Positions 26,289-35,400 are shown, counted from the stretch's first letter. The stretch is 64,000 nucleotides of DNA from UBA2784 sp964494625 (GCA_964494625.1 CAZBRT010000003.1:434001-498000); one strand, 5' to 3'. Notes: generated by a model not told the origin, from the sequence alone. A program made the numbers and translations.

Positions 26289-26927
26289 ATGGGCGAGAAG
26301 CCAAGGCTATTGGGCGCGGCATTAATCCTGCTGTTGCTGGGCATACCCTCGTCGGCGCAGGAAGGCGCGCCTGACCGCCGCATGCTCGACGGCAATTGGG
26401 TTGCGCTCATTGACAGCGCGGATGGTTCCGAGCGGGCCTTTTCGTTCAACAGCGGCTCGACGGTTCTCGTGTTCCAGGATGCGGAAGGTGTTGTCTATGC
26501 GCGCGCCATGATGACGATGGAAAATGTGACCGTCGAAGGTGCCGCCCGCATCCGTGTCACGCTTGATGATTTCTCGGGGATATTTGTGGGTGCGCCGGAG
26601 CTTGAGGAAGCCGAGGCCCAGATTTTCGAGATGGCGCCAGCGGGCGACAATTTCGACATGTGGCTGCCGGGCGAGGCTGCGCGGTGGGGGCGCTTGCAGC
26701 GCACGAATTGCGGGCTCGAGCTCGTCTGGCGGCAGCGGGATGACACGCCACCCGAAGGCTGCACGTTTCTTGAGGTTGTCGGTGTCGGGTTCGACGGTCT
26801 GACCGGCGATTGCAAGTTCCATCAGGATTGGCACGACAATTGGGAGGAGATCCGCCGCACGCCGGAAGGCGATCTTGCGCCTGCCGCCTGCCTGATCACC
26901 GTGCCGGCCGGTTTTGGCGGCAGTTAG
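26289..26927 (+). CDS. exported hypothetical protein
   Basis: A 212-aa protein with a signal peptide (GAALILLLLGIPSSAQ) and a mature part of beta strands with several Trp and four Cys (TNCGLELVW, PEGCTFLE, GDCKFH, AACLITV), so two disulphides are possible. I chose the ATG at 26289 because it gives the signal peptide and has GGGAG about 9 bp upstream. The family is not recognised. It lies alone just right of the RHS array. Confidence 0.65.
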   Translation: MGEKPRLLGAALILLLLGIPSSAQEGAPDRRMLDGNWVALIDSADGSERAFSFNSGSTVLVFQDAEGVVYARAMMTMENVTVEGAARIRVTLDDFSGIFVGAPELEEAEAQIFEMAPAGDNFDMWLPGEAARWGRLQRTNCGLELVWRQRDDTPPEGCTFLEVVGVGFDGLTGDCKFHQDWHDNWEEIRRTPEGDLAPAACLITVPAGFGGS

Positions 26928-27104
26928 GTTTTTGCCCGTATCGCCACGCAGCAGGCAAGGCGAAGCGCCGCCATCAAATGCACGAGCGGCACTTTCGACC
27001 AAGAGAGTTGCCGGGTAGGCTTGGGTGTTCGATTCGCGCGAGCAAGGCAACGCAGACCTTGCTGCGTCCTCGCGAATGAAGTTTCAGGTCAGGATCGGAA
27101 TGCC

Positions 27105-27497
27105 GTGAAACGCCTCGCCCGCCCGGCATGGATCCTGCTTGGCATTCTTTCGCTTGGTCTGGGGGCGGCAGGTGCCGTATTGCCGCTTTTGCCCACGACG
27201 CCTTTCATTCTGCTGGCGGCATTCTGCTTTGCGCGCTCGTCGCCGCGTCTGCATGACTGGCTTGTCACACACCGCACATTCGGACCGCTCATCCTCAATT
27301 GGGAGCGGGAGGGGGCCATCAGCCGGAAGGCAAAAATCCTTGCCCTTGCCACGATCGCCTTGACGCCCTTGTTGACGATGCTGATCGGTGCGCCGCTATG
27401 GGCCCTCCTGGCGCAGATCGCCGTGCTGGCGGGGACCGCGACTTTCATCATCACGCGGCCGGAGCCATCAAACACTGCCAATGGCGGCGGTGTTTGA
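27105..27497 (+). CDS. YbaN/DUF454-family inner-membrane protein
   Basis: A 130-aa membrane protein. It shows the family's opening helix with PLLPTTPFILLAAFCFARSS, the SPRLHDWL segment, FGPLILNWEREGAISRKAK, and two further helices. The function of the family is unknown. The likely start is GTG at 27105 (VKRLARPAW); the frame is open back to 27021, but that extension is not family-like. Confidence 0.85.
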   Translation: MKRLARPAWILLGILSLGLGAAGAVLPLLPTTPFILLAAFCFARSSPRLHDWLVTHRTFGPLILNWEREGAISRKAKILALATIALTPLLTMLIGAPLWALLAQIAVLAGTATFIITRPEPSNTANGGGV

Positions 27498-27618
27498 AAT
27501 CGTCCGCAGCTTGCCCGTGCGTCAATGGTTCACATCACCGGATTGACATCAAGGAGCGGGAGCGGCCTCCTTGCACCCATCATTCCGGATTGCTGCGATA
27601 CCAGACGAGGCCCTTGCC

Positions 27619-28893
27619 ATGATCATTCCTGCTGCCATCGCCGAGGCCGTGGTGGACCCCAAGGCCTATGCCGATGACAAGCGCGTGCATGAGGCGTTCA
27701 CCTGGCTGCGGCGCGAGATGCCGCTCGCGCGCGCAGAGCTCGAACTTTTTGATCCGTTCTGGGTTGTGACCAGGCACGCCGACATTCTGGAGATCGAGCG
27801 GCAGAATGAATTGTTCCACAATGGTGATCGCGCCACCGTGCTGACGCCGCGGGAAGCCGATCGCAAGGTGCGCGAGATGACGGGTGGTTCGCCGCATCTG
27901 GTGCGCTCGCTGGTGCAGATGGACAATCCCGATCACATGAAATACCGCCGCCTGACCCAGGCGTGGTTCCTGCCGCAGAACATCAGGAAGCTGGAAGAGC
28001 GCATCCGCCTGATTGCCCGCAGCTTCATCGACCGGATGGCAGAGAAGGGCGGGCGTTGTGATTTTGCACGCGACGTGGCGCTGCTATATCCGCTGCACGT
28101 CATCATGGAAATCCTGGGCGTGCCCGAACTTGACGAACCCCTGATGCTGAAGCTGACGCAGGAATTGTTCGGTTCTGCTGATCCGGAGCTCAACCGCAGC
28201 AAGGCGGCGGTCGATGACCAGGCTGCGGGCGTTGCTGCCGTGGCGGCAACCGTGATGGAGTTCATGACCTACTTCAACAAGATGACCGCTGATCGGCGCG
28301 CCAACCCGCGCGATGATGTGGCGTCCGTCATTGCCAATGGCTCCATTGACGGCAAGCCGCTGGGCGAGCTGGAGGCGATGTCCTATTACATCATCGTGGC
28401 AACGGCGGGCCACGACACCACCTCAAACACTGTTGCCGCAGGCTTGTGGGCGCTGGCTGAGCGGGCCGACCAGTTCCGCAAGCTGAAGGCCGATCCGTCG
28501 CTCATCCCCACCCATGTCGAGGAATCGATCCGCTGGGCAACGCCGGTCAAGCACTTCATGCGCACGGCGACGGATGATGCAATCGTGCGCGGCCAGAAAA
28601 TCGCCAAGGGCGACTGGCTGATGCTCTGCTATCCTTCCGGCAACCGCGACGAAGAGGTGTTTGATGCGCCCTTCGAATTCCGCGTTGACCGCGCGCCCAA
28701 CAAGCATGTCGCGTTCGGCTATGGCGCGCATGTGTGCCTGGGCCAGCATCTGGGCCGCATGGAAATGCGCATCCTGTGGGAAGAATTGCTGCCGCGCCTT
28801 GAAAGCGTGGAACTGGACGGCACCCCGCGCCTGACAGAGGCCTCGTTCGTTTGCGGGCCCAAGGCCGTGCCGATCCGCTACAGGATGAAGTAG
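27619..28893 (+). CDS. cytochrome P450
   Basis: A soluble bacterial P450 of 424 aa, a haem monooxygenase; the substrate is unknown. The I-helix oxygen-binding motif AGHDTTS is at about 264-270, the ExxR motif is EESIR, and the haem loop FGYGAHVCLGQHLGR puts the thiolate at Cys373. I start at the ATG at 27619 (MIIPAAIAEAVV); an upstream in-frame start at 27571 gives a longer, unlike N-terminus. Only 9 bp separate it from a rubredoxin gene, which could be its electron donor in place of the usual 2Fe-2S ferredoxin. No ferredoxin reductase is in the window. Alkane, terpene or sterol substrates are all possible. Confidence 0.92.
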   Translation: MIIPAAIAEAVVDPKAYADDKRVHEAFTWLRREMPLARAELELFDPFWVVTRHADILEIERQNELFHNGDRATVLTPREADRKVREMTGGSPHLVRSLVQMDNPDHMKYRRLTQAWFLPQNIRKLEERIRLIARSFIDRMAEKGGRCDFARDVALLYPLHVIMEILGVPELDEPLMLKLTQELFGSADPELNRSKAAVDDQAAGVAAVAATVMEFMTYFNKMTADRRANPRDDVASVIANGSIDGKPLGELEAMSYYIIVATAGHDTTSNTVAAGLWALAERADQFRKLKADPSLIPTHVEESIRWATPVKHFMRTATDDAIVRGQKIAKGDWLMLCYPSGNRDEEVFDAPFEFRVDRAPNKHVAFGYGAHVCLGQHLGRMEMRILWEELLPRLESVELDGTPRLTEASFVCGPKAVPIRYRMK

Positions 28894-28902
28894 GCGCGCG
28901 CG

Positions 28903-29079
28903 ATGGCGACGCCCCTCAAGAACTGGCAATGCATCAATTGCGGCTTCATCTACAGCGAGGAAGAAGGCCTGCCCGATGAGGGTCTTGCGCCTGGTACGCG
29001 CTGGGGAGACGTACCGGAGGATTTCGAGTGCCCGCTCTGCGGCTTCGCCAAGGCGCAATTTGAGATGGTGGAGATGTGA
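28903..29079 (+). CDS. rubredoxin (copy 1)
   Basis: A 58-aa rubredoxin, an iron-only electron carrier. The two Cys knuckles CINCGFIY and CPLCGFAK bind one iron, with the typical PGTRWGDVPEDFECP between them. It starts 9 bp after the P450 stop, so it is probably co-transcribed with it. A near-identical second copy begins at 30798. The C-terminus EMVEM is shared by both. Confidence 0.93.
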   Translation: MATPLKNWQCINCGFIYSEEEGLPDEGLAPGTRWGDVPEDFECPLCGFAKAQFEMVEM

Positions 29080-29162
29080 GGGCGGCGACCATGAGCCAAG
29101 ATCGTGCGCTGTCACCGAACTGCTGGACCTAGTCTCCGGTATGGACATCGGGAGGTTGGCGG
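28903..29162 (+). repeat. direct repeat, left copy (rubredoxin gene plus 80 bp)
   Basis: The rubredoxin gene and the following sequence through CTCCGGTATGGACAT are repeated at 30798-31078 with small indels. The two copies flank about 1.6 kb of unrelated DNA. No insertion sequence or transposase accompanies them, so the repeat looks like a partial duplication at an integration site. Confidence 0.8.
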
Positions 29163-29302
29163 AGCCGGAGTCCTAGCTAACAGATTGGTCTAGAGAGCAT
29201 AAATTATGAGAAAGTTCTTTCACCCTAGACCGAACCCATGACAGTTAAACCGCTAAAGGTGCCTTCAATGACAATCGAACACGAAGTGTTTGCCACCCAC
29301 CG

Positions 29303-29551
29303 CTAACGAATGGGATTAAGTATGACAAAAATGACGGCTCCCAGAAAGAAGGCCCCACAGACCATCGCGTACAAAAACGCGATCACGCTCCGCCCGAAGG
29401 ACCCCGAAAATGATAACCTCGAGTCCCCAAGCTTTCCTCCCAATAAATCTTTGCCATAATAGTATTGTCGCTTGGCATATATGCCCATCCCGATCCCTGC
29501 AACCAGACATAGAACGCCAAAAAAGAGGTTCGCACCCATTGTCGCTTCCAT
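29303..29551 (-). CDS. small membrane protein, hypothetical
   Basis: An 82-aa protein with two hydrophobic helices (ANLFFGVLCLVAGIGMGIYA and VIAFLYAMVCGAFFLGAVIF) separated by a polar loop. A GGGGGTAGG site precedes the ATG; a second ATG four codons in is an alternative start. I do not recognise the family. It lies in AT-richer DNA between the two rubredoxin copies, suggesting acquired sequence. Confidence 0.5.
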   Translation of the reverse strand: MEATMGANLFFGVLCLVAGIGMGIYAKRQYYYGKDLLGGKLGDSRLSFSGSFGRSVIAFLYAMVCGAFFLGAVIFVILNPIR

Positions 29552-29659
29552 TTCCTACCCCCGTGCATCTGGCGAAAAATTGGTATGGGGTTGACATTGG
29601 TGTCAAGGGGCCGCGCTCGCGCTCCGTGGAACCCTGAAACCTCGTTCCAACATCGCGCA

Positions 29660-29836
29660 ATGCAGGATGCGCTTTGGGCATCTAACTTCATCTGCCGCCT
29701 TGCGATGGCAGCGAGCCACCTCTATTATGCTGCACACGTGACCAAGCCCAACCCCGCTCTGAAATTCGTCGGCTCAATCGCGCTCTCGACAGCAGCCTTT
29801 CTGGGCCTTTTCTGGCTTCTGTTCTGGCGGGGCTAA
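29660..29836 (+). CDS. possible small single-helix membrane protein
   Basis: A 58-codon frame, MQDALWASNF onward, ending in one hydrophobic helix (STAAFLGLFWLLFW). It has no convincing ribosome site and no recognised family; a shorter start at MAASHLYY is possible. It is kept as a weak candidate because the helix near its end is long and clean. Confidence 0.25.
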   Translation: MQDALWASNFICRLAMAASHLYYAAHVTKPNPALKFVGSIALSTAAFLGLFWLLFWRG

Positions 29837-29973
29837 TGCCCGACGCGTAAACGAGACACTATCGGCCGGTTAGCCATCGCCGCACAAATGAGCGGCAAGC
29901 CAGCCGCCGAGGTGAGGCCTATCAGAAGTCGCCGCAAGCTCGGCGCAAGTTAGTTTGAATGGGATCGAGAGCA

Positions 29974-30291
29974 TCACCCGCCAGACTTCCTCATAAACAC
30001 ACCGTACAGATCCGTTTTGCAGTTGGTGCAACTCATATAATGTAGTGCGAAACGTTCGCACTGACTGCACCGAAAATCGACGGATTTGCCACCCTGCCAA
30101 CGTGCAACCCTCCCTATGGTCGAGCCCTTCGTTCGGCAGTTGCTGCACGTGAAGTCTGACAGCGAGTTAGGCTTTTTACAGCGCGGGCACTGCACGACCG
30201 TCGCCACACGATACCGCAGCCTATATATGACAAGCAGCAAGAGAAGCGCCGCGAGCGCACCAAGAAGAAGGAACAGATCGCTTTCTCTCAT
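29974..30291 (-). CDS. membrane-anchored double zinc-ribbon protein, hypothetical
   Basis: A 105-aa protein with one N-terminal membrane helix (LFLLLGALAALLLLLVIY) followed by two zinc ribbons: CPRCKKPNSLSDFTCSNC and FRCSQCERFALHYMSCTNC, eight Cys in four CxxC pairs. The start ATG (30289-30291) has GGGAGAGA just upstream; the frame is open to 30351, but the helix begins at this ATG. The function is unknown. It sits between the rubredoxin repeats. Confidence 0.6.
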   Translation of the reverse strand: MRESDLFLLLGALAALLLLLVIYRLRYRVATVVQCPRCKKPNSLSDFTCSNCRTKGSTIGRVARWQGGKSVDFRCSQCERFALHYMSCTNCKTDLYGVFMRKSGG

Positions 30292-30797
30292 ACTCTCTCC
30301 CGTTTTGTGTTCGTGTTTAACTTCACCTAAGGCGAGATTTGATAACCCCATTCCGGGGATTCACAACTGCAAAAATTGAGGGCTTTGTCTTGACAAATGG
30401 CGCTGTGCAATGTGGGGAGGGCTAACGCTGGGATCAGCTTGCTGTCAGTGCCCGCAAGATTCCAGAAATTTCTCCCGCTCTGGTGTAATGGTCAGAAAGA
30501 GTTTTGGTGGTGGAGAGAAGTCTGGCAGCGCATCCGCAGGCATGCTGGCCCCGAAGACGTGCGCATCCATGACCTGCGCCATGACAGCCCGCTCAGCCAG
30601 CTTTTCCAACACCGCGCAGCCCGGTTGAAGGCTGCATGAGGAGAGCGAGACGATGCTTTGAACAAGCTGATCCCCGCACATCATGACAGCGGCCCCGGAC
30701 GGACACAGGGTGGCATTTGCACAGCGTGGCGCTGGCCATCCTTCCTGTCGGGCGCCGTGACCCGATGTCGTGATGCTCCGCCAATACTGGCCGCGCG
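30292..30797. other. scar region with integrase debris
   Basis: About 500 bp between the zinc-ribbon gene and the second rubredoxin. The only recognisable coding trace is a short piece of tyrosine integrase (30517-30582). The rest shows no intact gene, and I see no promoter or RNA structure I can defend. Confidence 0.6.
30517..30582 (+). pseudogene. tyrosine integrase remnant A (box with HxxR)
   Basis: The frame reads EVWQRIRRHAGPEDVRIHD followed by LRH, which is the stretch before and including the HxxR catalytic box of tyrosine recombinases (HDLRH). Immediately afterwards the sequence departs from the family. The rest of the C-terminal catalytic box lies about 630 bp away, at 31212. Neither piece could be active alone. 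Confidence 0.75.
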
Positions 30798-30974
30798 ATG
30801 ACGATGCCCTTTAAGAACTGGCAGTGCATCAATTGCGGCTTCATCTATAGCGAGGAAGAGGGCCTGCCCGATGAGGGCATTGCGCCGGGCACGCGCTGGG
30901 AAGACGTGCCGGAAGATTTCGAGTGCCCGCTCTGCGGCTTTGCCAAGGCGCAATTCGAGATGGTGGAGATTTGA
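30798..30974 (+). CDS. rubredoxin (copy 2)
   Basis: A 58-aa rubredoxin (MTMPFKNWQCINCGFIY to CPLCGFAKAQFEMVEI) that differs from copy 1 at only a few residues; all four iron-binding Cys are present. It has no P450 next to it. It lies between the two integrase pieces and is the coding part of the right-hand direct repeat. It may still be expressed, but its partner is not obvious. Confidence 0.88.
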   Translation: MTMPFKNWQCINCGFIYSEEEGLPDEGIAPGTRWEDVPEDFECPLCGFAKAQFEMVEI

Positions 30975-31078
30975 GGGGGGCGGGGGTGCCCGGCACCTCA
31001 GCACCAAGCCAAATCGTGCCCCGTCACCGAATTGCTGGACCAAGTCTCCGGTATGGACATTGGGAGGATGGCGGAGGG
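30798..31078 (+). repeat. direct repeat, right copy (rubredoxin gene plus tail)
   Basis: Second copy of the repeat at 28903-29162, including the non-coding tail with CTCCGGTATGGACATTGG. Similarity stops near 31078, just before the second integrase piece. Confidence 0.8.
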
Positions 31079-31211
31079 GGTGGCGCTGGCTTCAAACCCT
31101 CTCGGCGGAGCCCTGCGCATCGGAATGATGTTCGGACGAATTGCCAAGCAAACTCTTCTTTCGCGGGGCTTCGCTGACACGACAAGCCAAGCGCACCCCC
31201 CAGACTGTACC

Positions 31212-31367
31212 GCCGTCGCGTCCGGCCAGGGGCTGCCGATGATCGGCAAGCTACTCGGCCACACCCAGGTCCAGACGACCGCCCGATACGCCCATCTCGC
31301 GGCCGATCCGGTCCAAACAGCCGCAGACGCAGTTTCAAGGCAGCTTGCAACCATGCTGCAGCAATAG
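31212..31367 (+). pseudogene. tyrosine integrase remnant B (C-terminal catalytic end)
   Basis: It reads AVASGQGLPMIGKLLGHTQ, then QTTARYAHLAADPVQ and a normal end QLATML. This is the last catalytic part of a phage-type tyrosine recombinase, with the GH box and the Tyr nucleophile in ARYAHL. The upstream residues in the same frame (31032-31211) are not integrase-like. Together with remnant A this is one broken integrase, or two related ones, at the left edge of the defence/prophage block. Confidence 0.8.
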
Positions 31368-31465
31368 GTCGGGCTCGCCTATTCGAGCAATCTCGCAGGT
31401 TTGCTCTAGCGCCCTTGAAAATTTTGGAATAATTTACCGACGGGCCGGTGCCCGAGGGCGACTCT

Positions 31466-31678
31466 ATGTCCGATGACATCATGACCGTTCGCGAAGTGGC
31501 CGATTTTCTCAAGGTCACCGAACGCACGATCTACCGCTTAGCTGCCGAGAACCAGATTCCTTCTTTCAAGGTAGGGGGGTCTTGGCGGTTCAGACGGACC
31601 GATCTGGCTAAGTGGATGTCGGAACAGGCCGACCGAGCGGCAAGCGCGGAGCGCACGACCGACCATAAGAAAGGATAG
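31466..31678 (+). CDS. excisionase/MerR-type helix-turn-helix protein
   Basis: A 70-aa DNA-binding protein with the excisionase-family HTH: TVREVADFLKVTERTIYRL, then PSFKVGGSWRFRRTDLAKWM, the wing and recognition region. The ATG at 31466 has GAGGGCG upstream; a GTG at 31448 is possible. It ends 3 bp before the ATPase gene, so it is the first gene of the defence operon and is likely its regulator, though a role in mobility cannot be excluded given the integrase debris beside it. Confidence 0.85.
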   Translation: MSDDIMTVREVADFLKVTERTIYRLAAENQIPSFKVGGSWRFRRTDLAKWMSEQADRAASAERTTDHKKG

Positions 31679-31681
31679 GCG

Positions 31682-34414
31682 ATGCTTGGACTGACACTGC
31701 GCGAGGAGTTTCGCGGGAAGCGCCTCAAGGGCACCGCCATCGAGCTCTCGAACGATAACAAGACCGGCGCTACGCAGGTAGCTGCGTCGGAGTTCCTCGA
31801 GATCACTTATCCAACGTCCGACATGCTCAAGGCCCTAGAGGCTGCAGGGCCTGGGCAAGGCCGCCCATTGGTTATCCTCGGCGAGCGCGGTCTCGGTAAG
31901 TCACACGTGATGGCGGCGCTCTATCACGCCCTTACCGATGAAACCGCGACAAGGTCATGGCTGAAGGCTTGGGCATCGAATCTGGGCGAGCCGAAAATCG
32001 GTGAGCTTCCGCTGCGCAGCGGCATGGAAGTGATCACAGAGAGCCTGCATCGCCAGCGATACAAGTTCCTTTGGGATCTGCTCTTCGAGAAGCATCCCCA
32101 TGGCGCTTTTATACGCGGGAAATGGGAAGGCATGGGGGCCGGGAAACCAGATGTCCCCTCGGACGAGTTGATGCTGGAGATGTTCAAGAAGCAGCCCACG
32201 GCGCTGCTGCTCGACGAATTTCAGACGTGGTACGACAGCCTAACCAACACCAAGCAATACCCCTGGAAAAACTGGGCGTTCAATTTCATCCAGATCCTTT
32301 CGGAAATCGCCAAGGAAAATCCCGATCTCCTCGTGCTGGTGGTCTCGGTCAGAAATGGCGCGACCGACGCCTACCAGCAGGTTCACCGCGTCAATCCCAT
32401 CCAGGTCGACTTCAAAGGCCCGCGCGCACAGACCGATCGCCGCCGGTTGCTGCTGCATCGTTTGTTCGAGAACCGCCTGCAGGTCAGCGATAGCTCGGTT
32501 CGGACCGTCGTGGGGGCGCATTTCAATGAATATGTCCGCCTCCTCACTGTGGCACCGTCCGAGGTCGAACAGCTGCGTCGCGATTTCATCGAGACCTGGC
32601 CCTTCGCGCCCCATTTGCTTCGGCTTCTCGAAGATCAGGTTTTGGTCGCCACTTCAGCCCAAGAAACACGTGACCTGATCAAAATTCTTGCTGGCCTCTT
32701 CAAGGCGCGAGGCGAGCAGGCGGATATTCTGACCGCAGCCGATTTCCGTCTCGAAGACGACAACACCGGCATAGGCGCACTTCTGGATTCTGTTTCCAAT
32801 CAGCATCACGCGAGCCTGCGCGAAAAAGCGCTTCGAAACATCACCTCGGTGATCGAAGCAATCCCCAATCCCAATTCGGCGGTCCCGCACCTCGAAGAGA
32901 TCATGGGGTCACTGTGGCTTCGTTCGATTGCGGTCGGGAATGTCGCCGGGGCCGAGCCGTCAACGCTGCAAATTGACTGCACACGCGGAAAGCCGCTCGA
33001 CGACAATGGCTTTCATGTTGAGCTGGGCGTCATCGTCGAGAACAGCTTCAACATCCATCAGGAAGGCTCGCGTCTCATCTTCAAGGAAGACGAGAACCCG
33101 CAAGCCAAACTGATGTCCTGCGCGAGGAACGATAAGCTCTTCACCGACGGCTCCGACCAAGCCCAACTCGCGAAAGAAGTCCGTTACGTGATCGGCGGTT
33201 CCGACGATGTCGCGAAAGCATTTCGCGTCATTGCCCTGCCGCAGGCTTGGATTACCGACCCATGGTCGACGCTGGATCCGGCCGAGCAGCCCGATCAGTG
33301 GGATGAGCGCCTGCCGGTTCTTGTCCTGCCAGAGGAACCCGACAAGCTCGATCAGCGTCTCGGGCGATGGATCAAGGATCATCTTCAGAAGCGGCGCAAT
33401 GCAGTTCGCTTCGTGATCCCGCGTGCGGAATCGACCAATGCCTTTCTCGACCGCGACCTGATCATCATGGCCCGTGCCGTTCTGAAGGCCCAGGAATGGA
33501 AGGCGCAAAGCCCCGAGTACGGCAAGCTCGAACGCAAGTACCAAGGCGAATTGCGGGACATCCTGAAAAAGCGATTCGACCGCTTTGCCGTCGTTCAGCG
33601 CTGGAACTTCGCCGATACGAATCAGTCGAAATTCTACGTGGAGAACCTCAAGGCGCAGGGCGACAAAATCCCCGAAGCGATCGAGGAGACGTTGAGAGAC
33701 GATCTTTTCGTCCCGGAGGATTTCGCCGATCTCGTCCTCGAAGCCGCGAAAGATAACGCGTCGGTCGGAAAGCTTCTGCGGGAGTTGCAGGAGCCACGAC
33801 CCGCTGGGCAGGATTCGATACCCTGGCTTGGCGAAATTCTGACGAAGGAGCGCATCGTCCGGATCTGCGCCAAAGGCAAGATTGCCATCAACAATCGCGG
33901 GCTTGAGACGCTTCAACTCGAACCCGGCGAGGACGAAGAGATCGCTTGGCGTCGGATGCGCAGCCGCCTTGGCACGGGGAAGCATCTGGACGAGACCTTC
34001 TTGATGCAGCCGAGTGCGGTCCCGACAGCGCACGGCGCAACACCTCAGCCCCAGCCGCCCTCAGGAGGCGCAACGCCAACACCCCCTGGCGGGCCAACAT
34101 CGACCCCTGGCTCCGGCGAGCCCCAGCCCGCGCCCACCGGGCCAAGCGGCCAGCCCCAACCGATACCGGGTGGGCTGTTTGGTGGAGGCGCCACGGGCGG
34201 ACCCAAAACAACACTGTCATCGGGCGGATCGACGTCCGCGCTCAATCTTATGGGCAAGCTTGAGAGCTGGAGCATCGGCCCGGCGACCCCGGTCCACAAT
34301 GTCCGCGTCACTCTAACTGCTGCAACAGGGGCGCAGCTGCAGAAGCTGCTCAAGAGCCTGCCCGATGGATTGACCTATGGCCTCGACCTGGAGAAGGAGG
34401 ATGGCAGTTCATGA
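31682..34414 (+). CDS. DUF499-type ATPase of a BREX-like system (BrxC/PglY-like)
   Basis: A 910-aa P-loop protein. Walker A is GERGLGKSH (Lys73) and Walker B is ALLLDEFQ (Asp178, Glu179). The start FRGKRLKGTAIELS and the long helical middle resemble DUF499 ATPases, which I recall as the BrxC-equivalent in type 3 BREX. A Pro/Gly/Thr-rich linker (about 785-830) precedes a short C-terminal domain. It probably powers the recognition or assembly step of phage defence together with PglZ and the methyltransferase. Its stop overlaps the next start as ATGA. Assignment to DUF499 is from memory of the family's pattern. Confidence 0.8.
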   Translation: MLGLTLREEFRGKRLKGTAIELSNDNKTGATQVAASEFLEITYPTSDMLKALEAAGPGQGRPLVILGERGLGKSHVMAALYHALTDETATRSWLKAWASNLGEPKIGELPLRSGMEVITESLHRQRYKFLWDLLFEKHPHGAFIRGKWEGMGAGKPDVPSDELMLEMFKKQPTALLLDEFQTWYDSLTNTKQYPWKNWAFNFIQILSEIAKENPDLLVLVVSVRNGATDAYQQVHRVNPIQVDFKGPRAQTDRRRLLLHRLFENRLQVSDSSVRTVVGAHFNEYVRLLTVAPSEVEQLRRDFIETWPFAPHLLRLLEDQVLVATSAQETRDLIKILAGLFKARGEQADILTAADFRLEDDNTGIGALLDSVSNQHHASLREKALRNITSVIEAIPNPNSAVPHLEEIMGSLWLRSIAVGNVAGAEPSTLQIDCTRGKPLDDNGFHVELGVIVENSFNIHQEGSRLIFKEDENPQAKLMSCARNDKLFTDGSDQAQLAKEVRYVIGGSDDVAKAFRVIALPQAWITDPWSTLDPAEQPDQWDERLPVLVLPEEPDKLDQRLGRWIKDHLQKRRNAVRFVIPRAESTNAFLDRDLIIMARAVLKAQEWKAQSPEYGKLERKYQGELRDILKKRFDRFAVVQRWNFADTNQSKFYVENLKAQGDKIPEAIEETLRDDLFVPEDFADLVLEAAKDNASVGKLLRELQEPRPAGQDSIPWLGEILTKERIVRICAKGKIAINNRGLETLQLEPGEDEEIAWRRMRSRLGTGKHLDETFLMQPSAVPTAHGATPQPQPPSGGATPTPPGGPTSTPGSGEPQPAPTGPSGQPQPIPGGLFGGGATGGPKTTLSSGGSTSALNLMGKLESWSIGPATPVHNVRVTLTAATGAQLQKLLKSLPDGLTYGLDLEKEDGSS

Positions 34415-35400
34415 CCCTTCCCCACGCGCTCTTGCGGGATCTGACAACCGCTACCCCAGCCAAGGCCTGGGAGGCCATCGGTACGTTCGCACTTGATATT
34501 TTCCGGCCCGAGATCGATCCGAACAAGGCGACCAGCGAATTCTCCCGCCGCGACCGCGAGGTCGCAAGCGCTGACTTTTATCTGTCTACGGCAGGCTGGG
34601 ATCTTTGGCGCGATCTCGATGCCGCCACCACGCACACGGCCGATCGCTTGGCGGACTGGTGGACGAAGCCGCATGCCAAGAAGGCCATTCTCATTCTCGA
34701 CGGGCTGTCGCTGCGCGAGCTTCCCTTCCTCCTGTCCGGTGCAGGCAAGCACGGCTTCACCGTCCATACGGTAGAAGCAACAACATCCGAGCTTCCCGGC
34801 GAAACCACACAATTTGCCCAAGCCCTCGGCTTTCCGCAGCGTTCAAGCCTGTCGAACAATGCCGCCAGCAACGGGCACCGCCTCCCGGGCGCAAGGACGG
34901 AATGCGCTGATCTCCCTTGGCCCGATTGCGCCAGCATGGTTGGTGCGGAGCCCAACTGGGTCTTCTGGCATCACTGGCCGGATAGCCGCGTGCACGATCT
35001 GTCCGTCGCAGGCCAGGGCCTCGAAATGCTCAGCAAGGAAGCCGCACAGACTTTGCTGTCGGACGAATTCTGGGCATTTGTCGGGCGGCTCGCTACAGGC
35101 CGTCGTGTGATCATTACCTCCGACCACGGCTATGCCGCGCCTGGACTTTTCGCTGACGCTCCCGAGGAGCAGGCGAAGTTCCTGCGCGACACCTTCAAGA
35201 GCGGCCGCTCGGCATCCGGTCAAGGCGATACAGGACCTTGGGTGCCTCCCATCGCCATGTCGCTGACCTCGCGTCGCGGAGACTACCGCCTCGCGCTCGG
35301 AAGACGGAAGTGGAAGAGCCAAGGCGGCTATCCCACGCTGGCGCATGGCGGTCTCTCGATACTCGAAGTGCTGTCGCCTTTTGTAGAACTGACGAAATAA
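34411..35400 (+). CDS. pglZ: short PglZ-domain protein
   Basis: A 329-aa alkaline-phosphatase-superfamily protein. The PglZ core is visible: AILILDGLSLRELPFLL near residue 90, RRVIITSDHGYA near residue 230, and the closing block TLAHGGLSILEVLSPFVELTK (the family's HGG and EVLxPF). PglZ is the one component common to BREX and Pgl systems; its biochemical role is unsettled. This copy lacks the long N-terminal part of many PglZ proteins. It is coupled to the ATPase gene by ATGA and followed after 12 bp by the methyltransferase gene. The name rests on the core motifs. Confidence 0.8.
   Translation: MTLPHALLRDLTTATPAKAWEAIGTFALDIFRPEIDPNKATSEFSRRDREVASADFYLSTAGWDLWRDLDAATTHTADRLADWWTKPHAKKAILILDGLSLRELPFLLSGAGKHGFTVHTVEATTSELPGETTQFAQALGFPQRSSLSNNAASNGHRLPGARTECADLPWPDCASMVGAEPNWVFWHHWPDSRVHDLSVAGQGLEMLSKEAAQTLLSDEFWAFVGRLATGRRVIITSDHGYAAPGLFADAPEEQAKFLRDTFKSGRSASGQGDTGPWVPPIAMSLTSRRGDYRLALGRRKWKSQGGYPTLAHGGLSILEVLSPFVELTK

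Noticed and set aside
28903..31078. Rubredoxin repeats as ends of an insertion sequence
   Set aside because: They are direct, not inverted, and no transposase or target duplication is seen between or beside them.
31060..31125. Sequence GGCTTCAAACCCTCTC as a possible tRNA T-arm and attachment site
   Set aside because: No acceptor, D or anticodon arms can be drawn around it, and it lies in a frame upstream of the integrase remnant.
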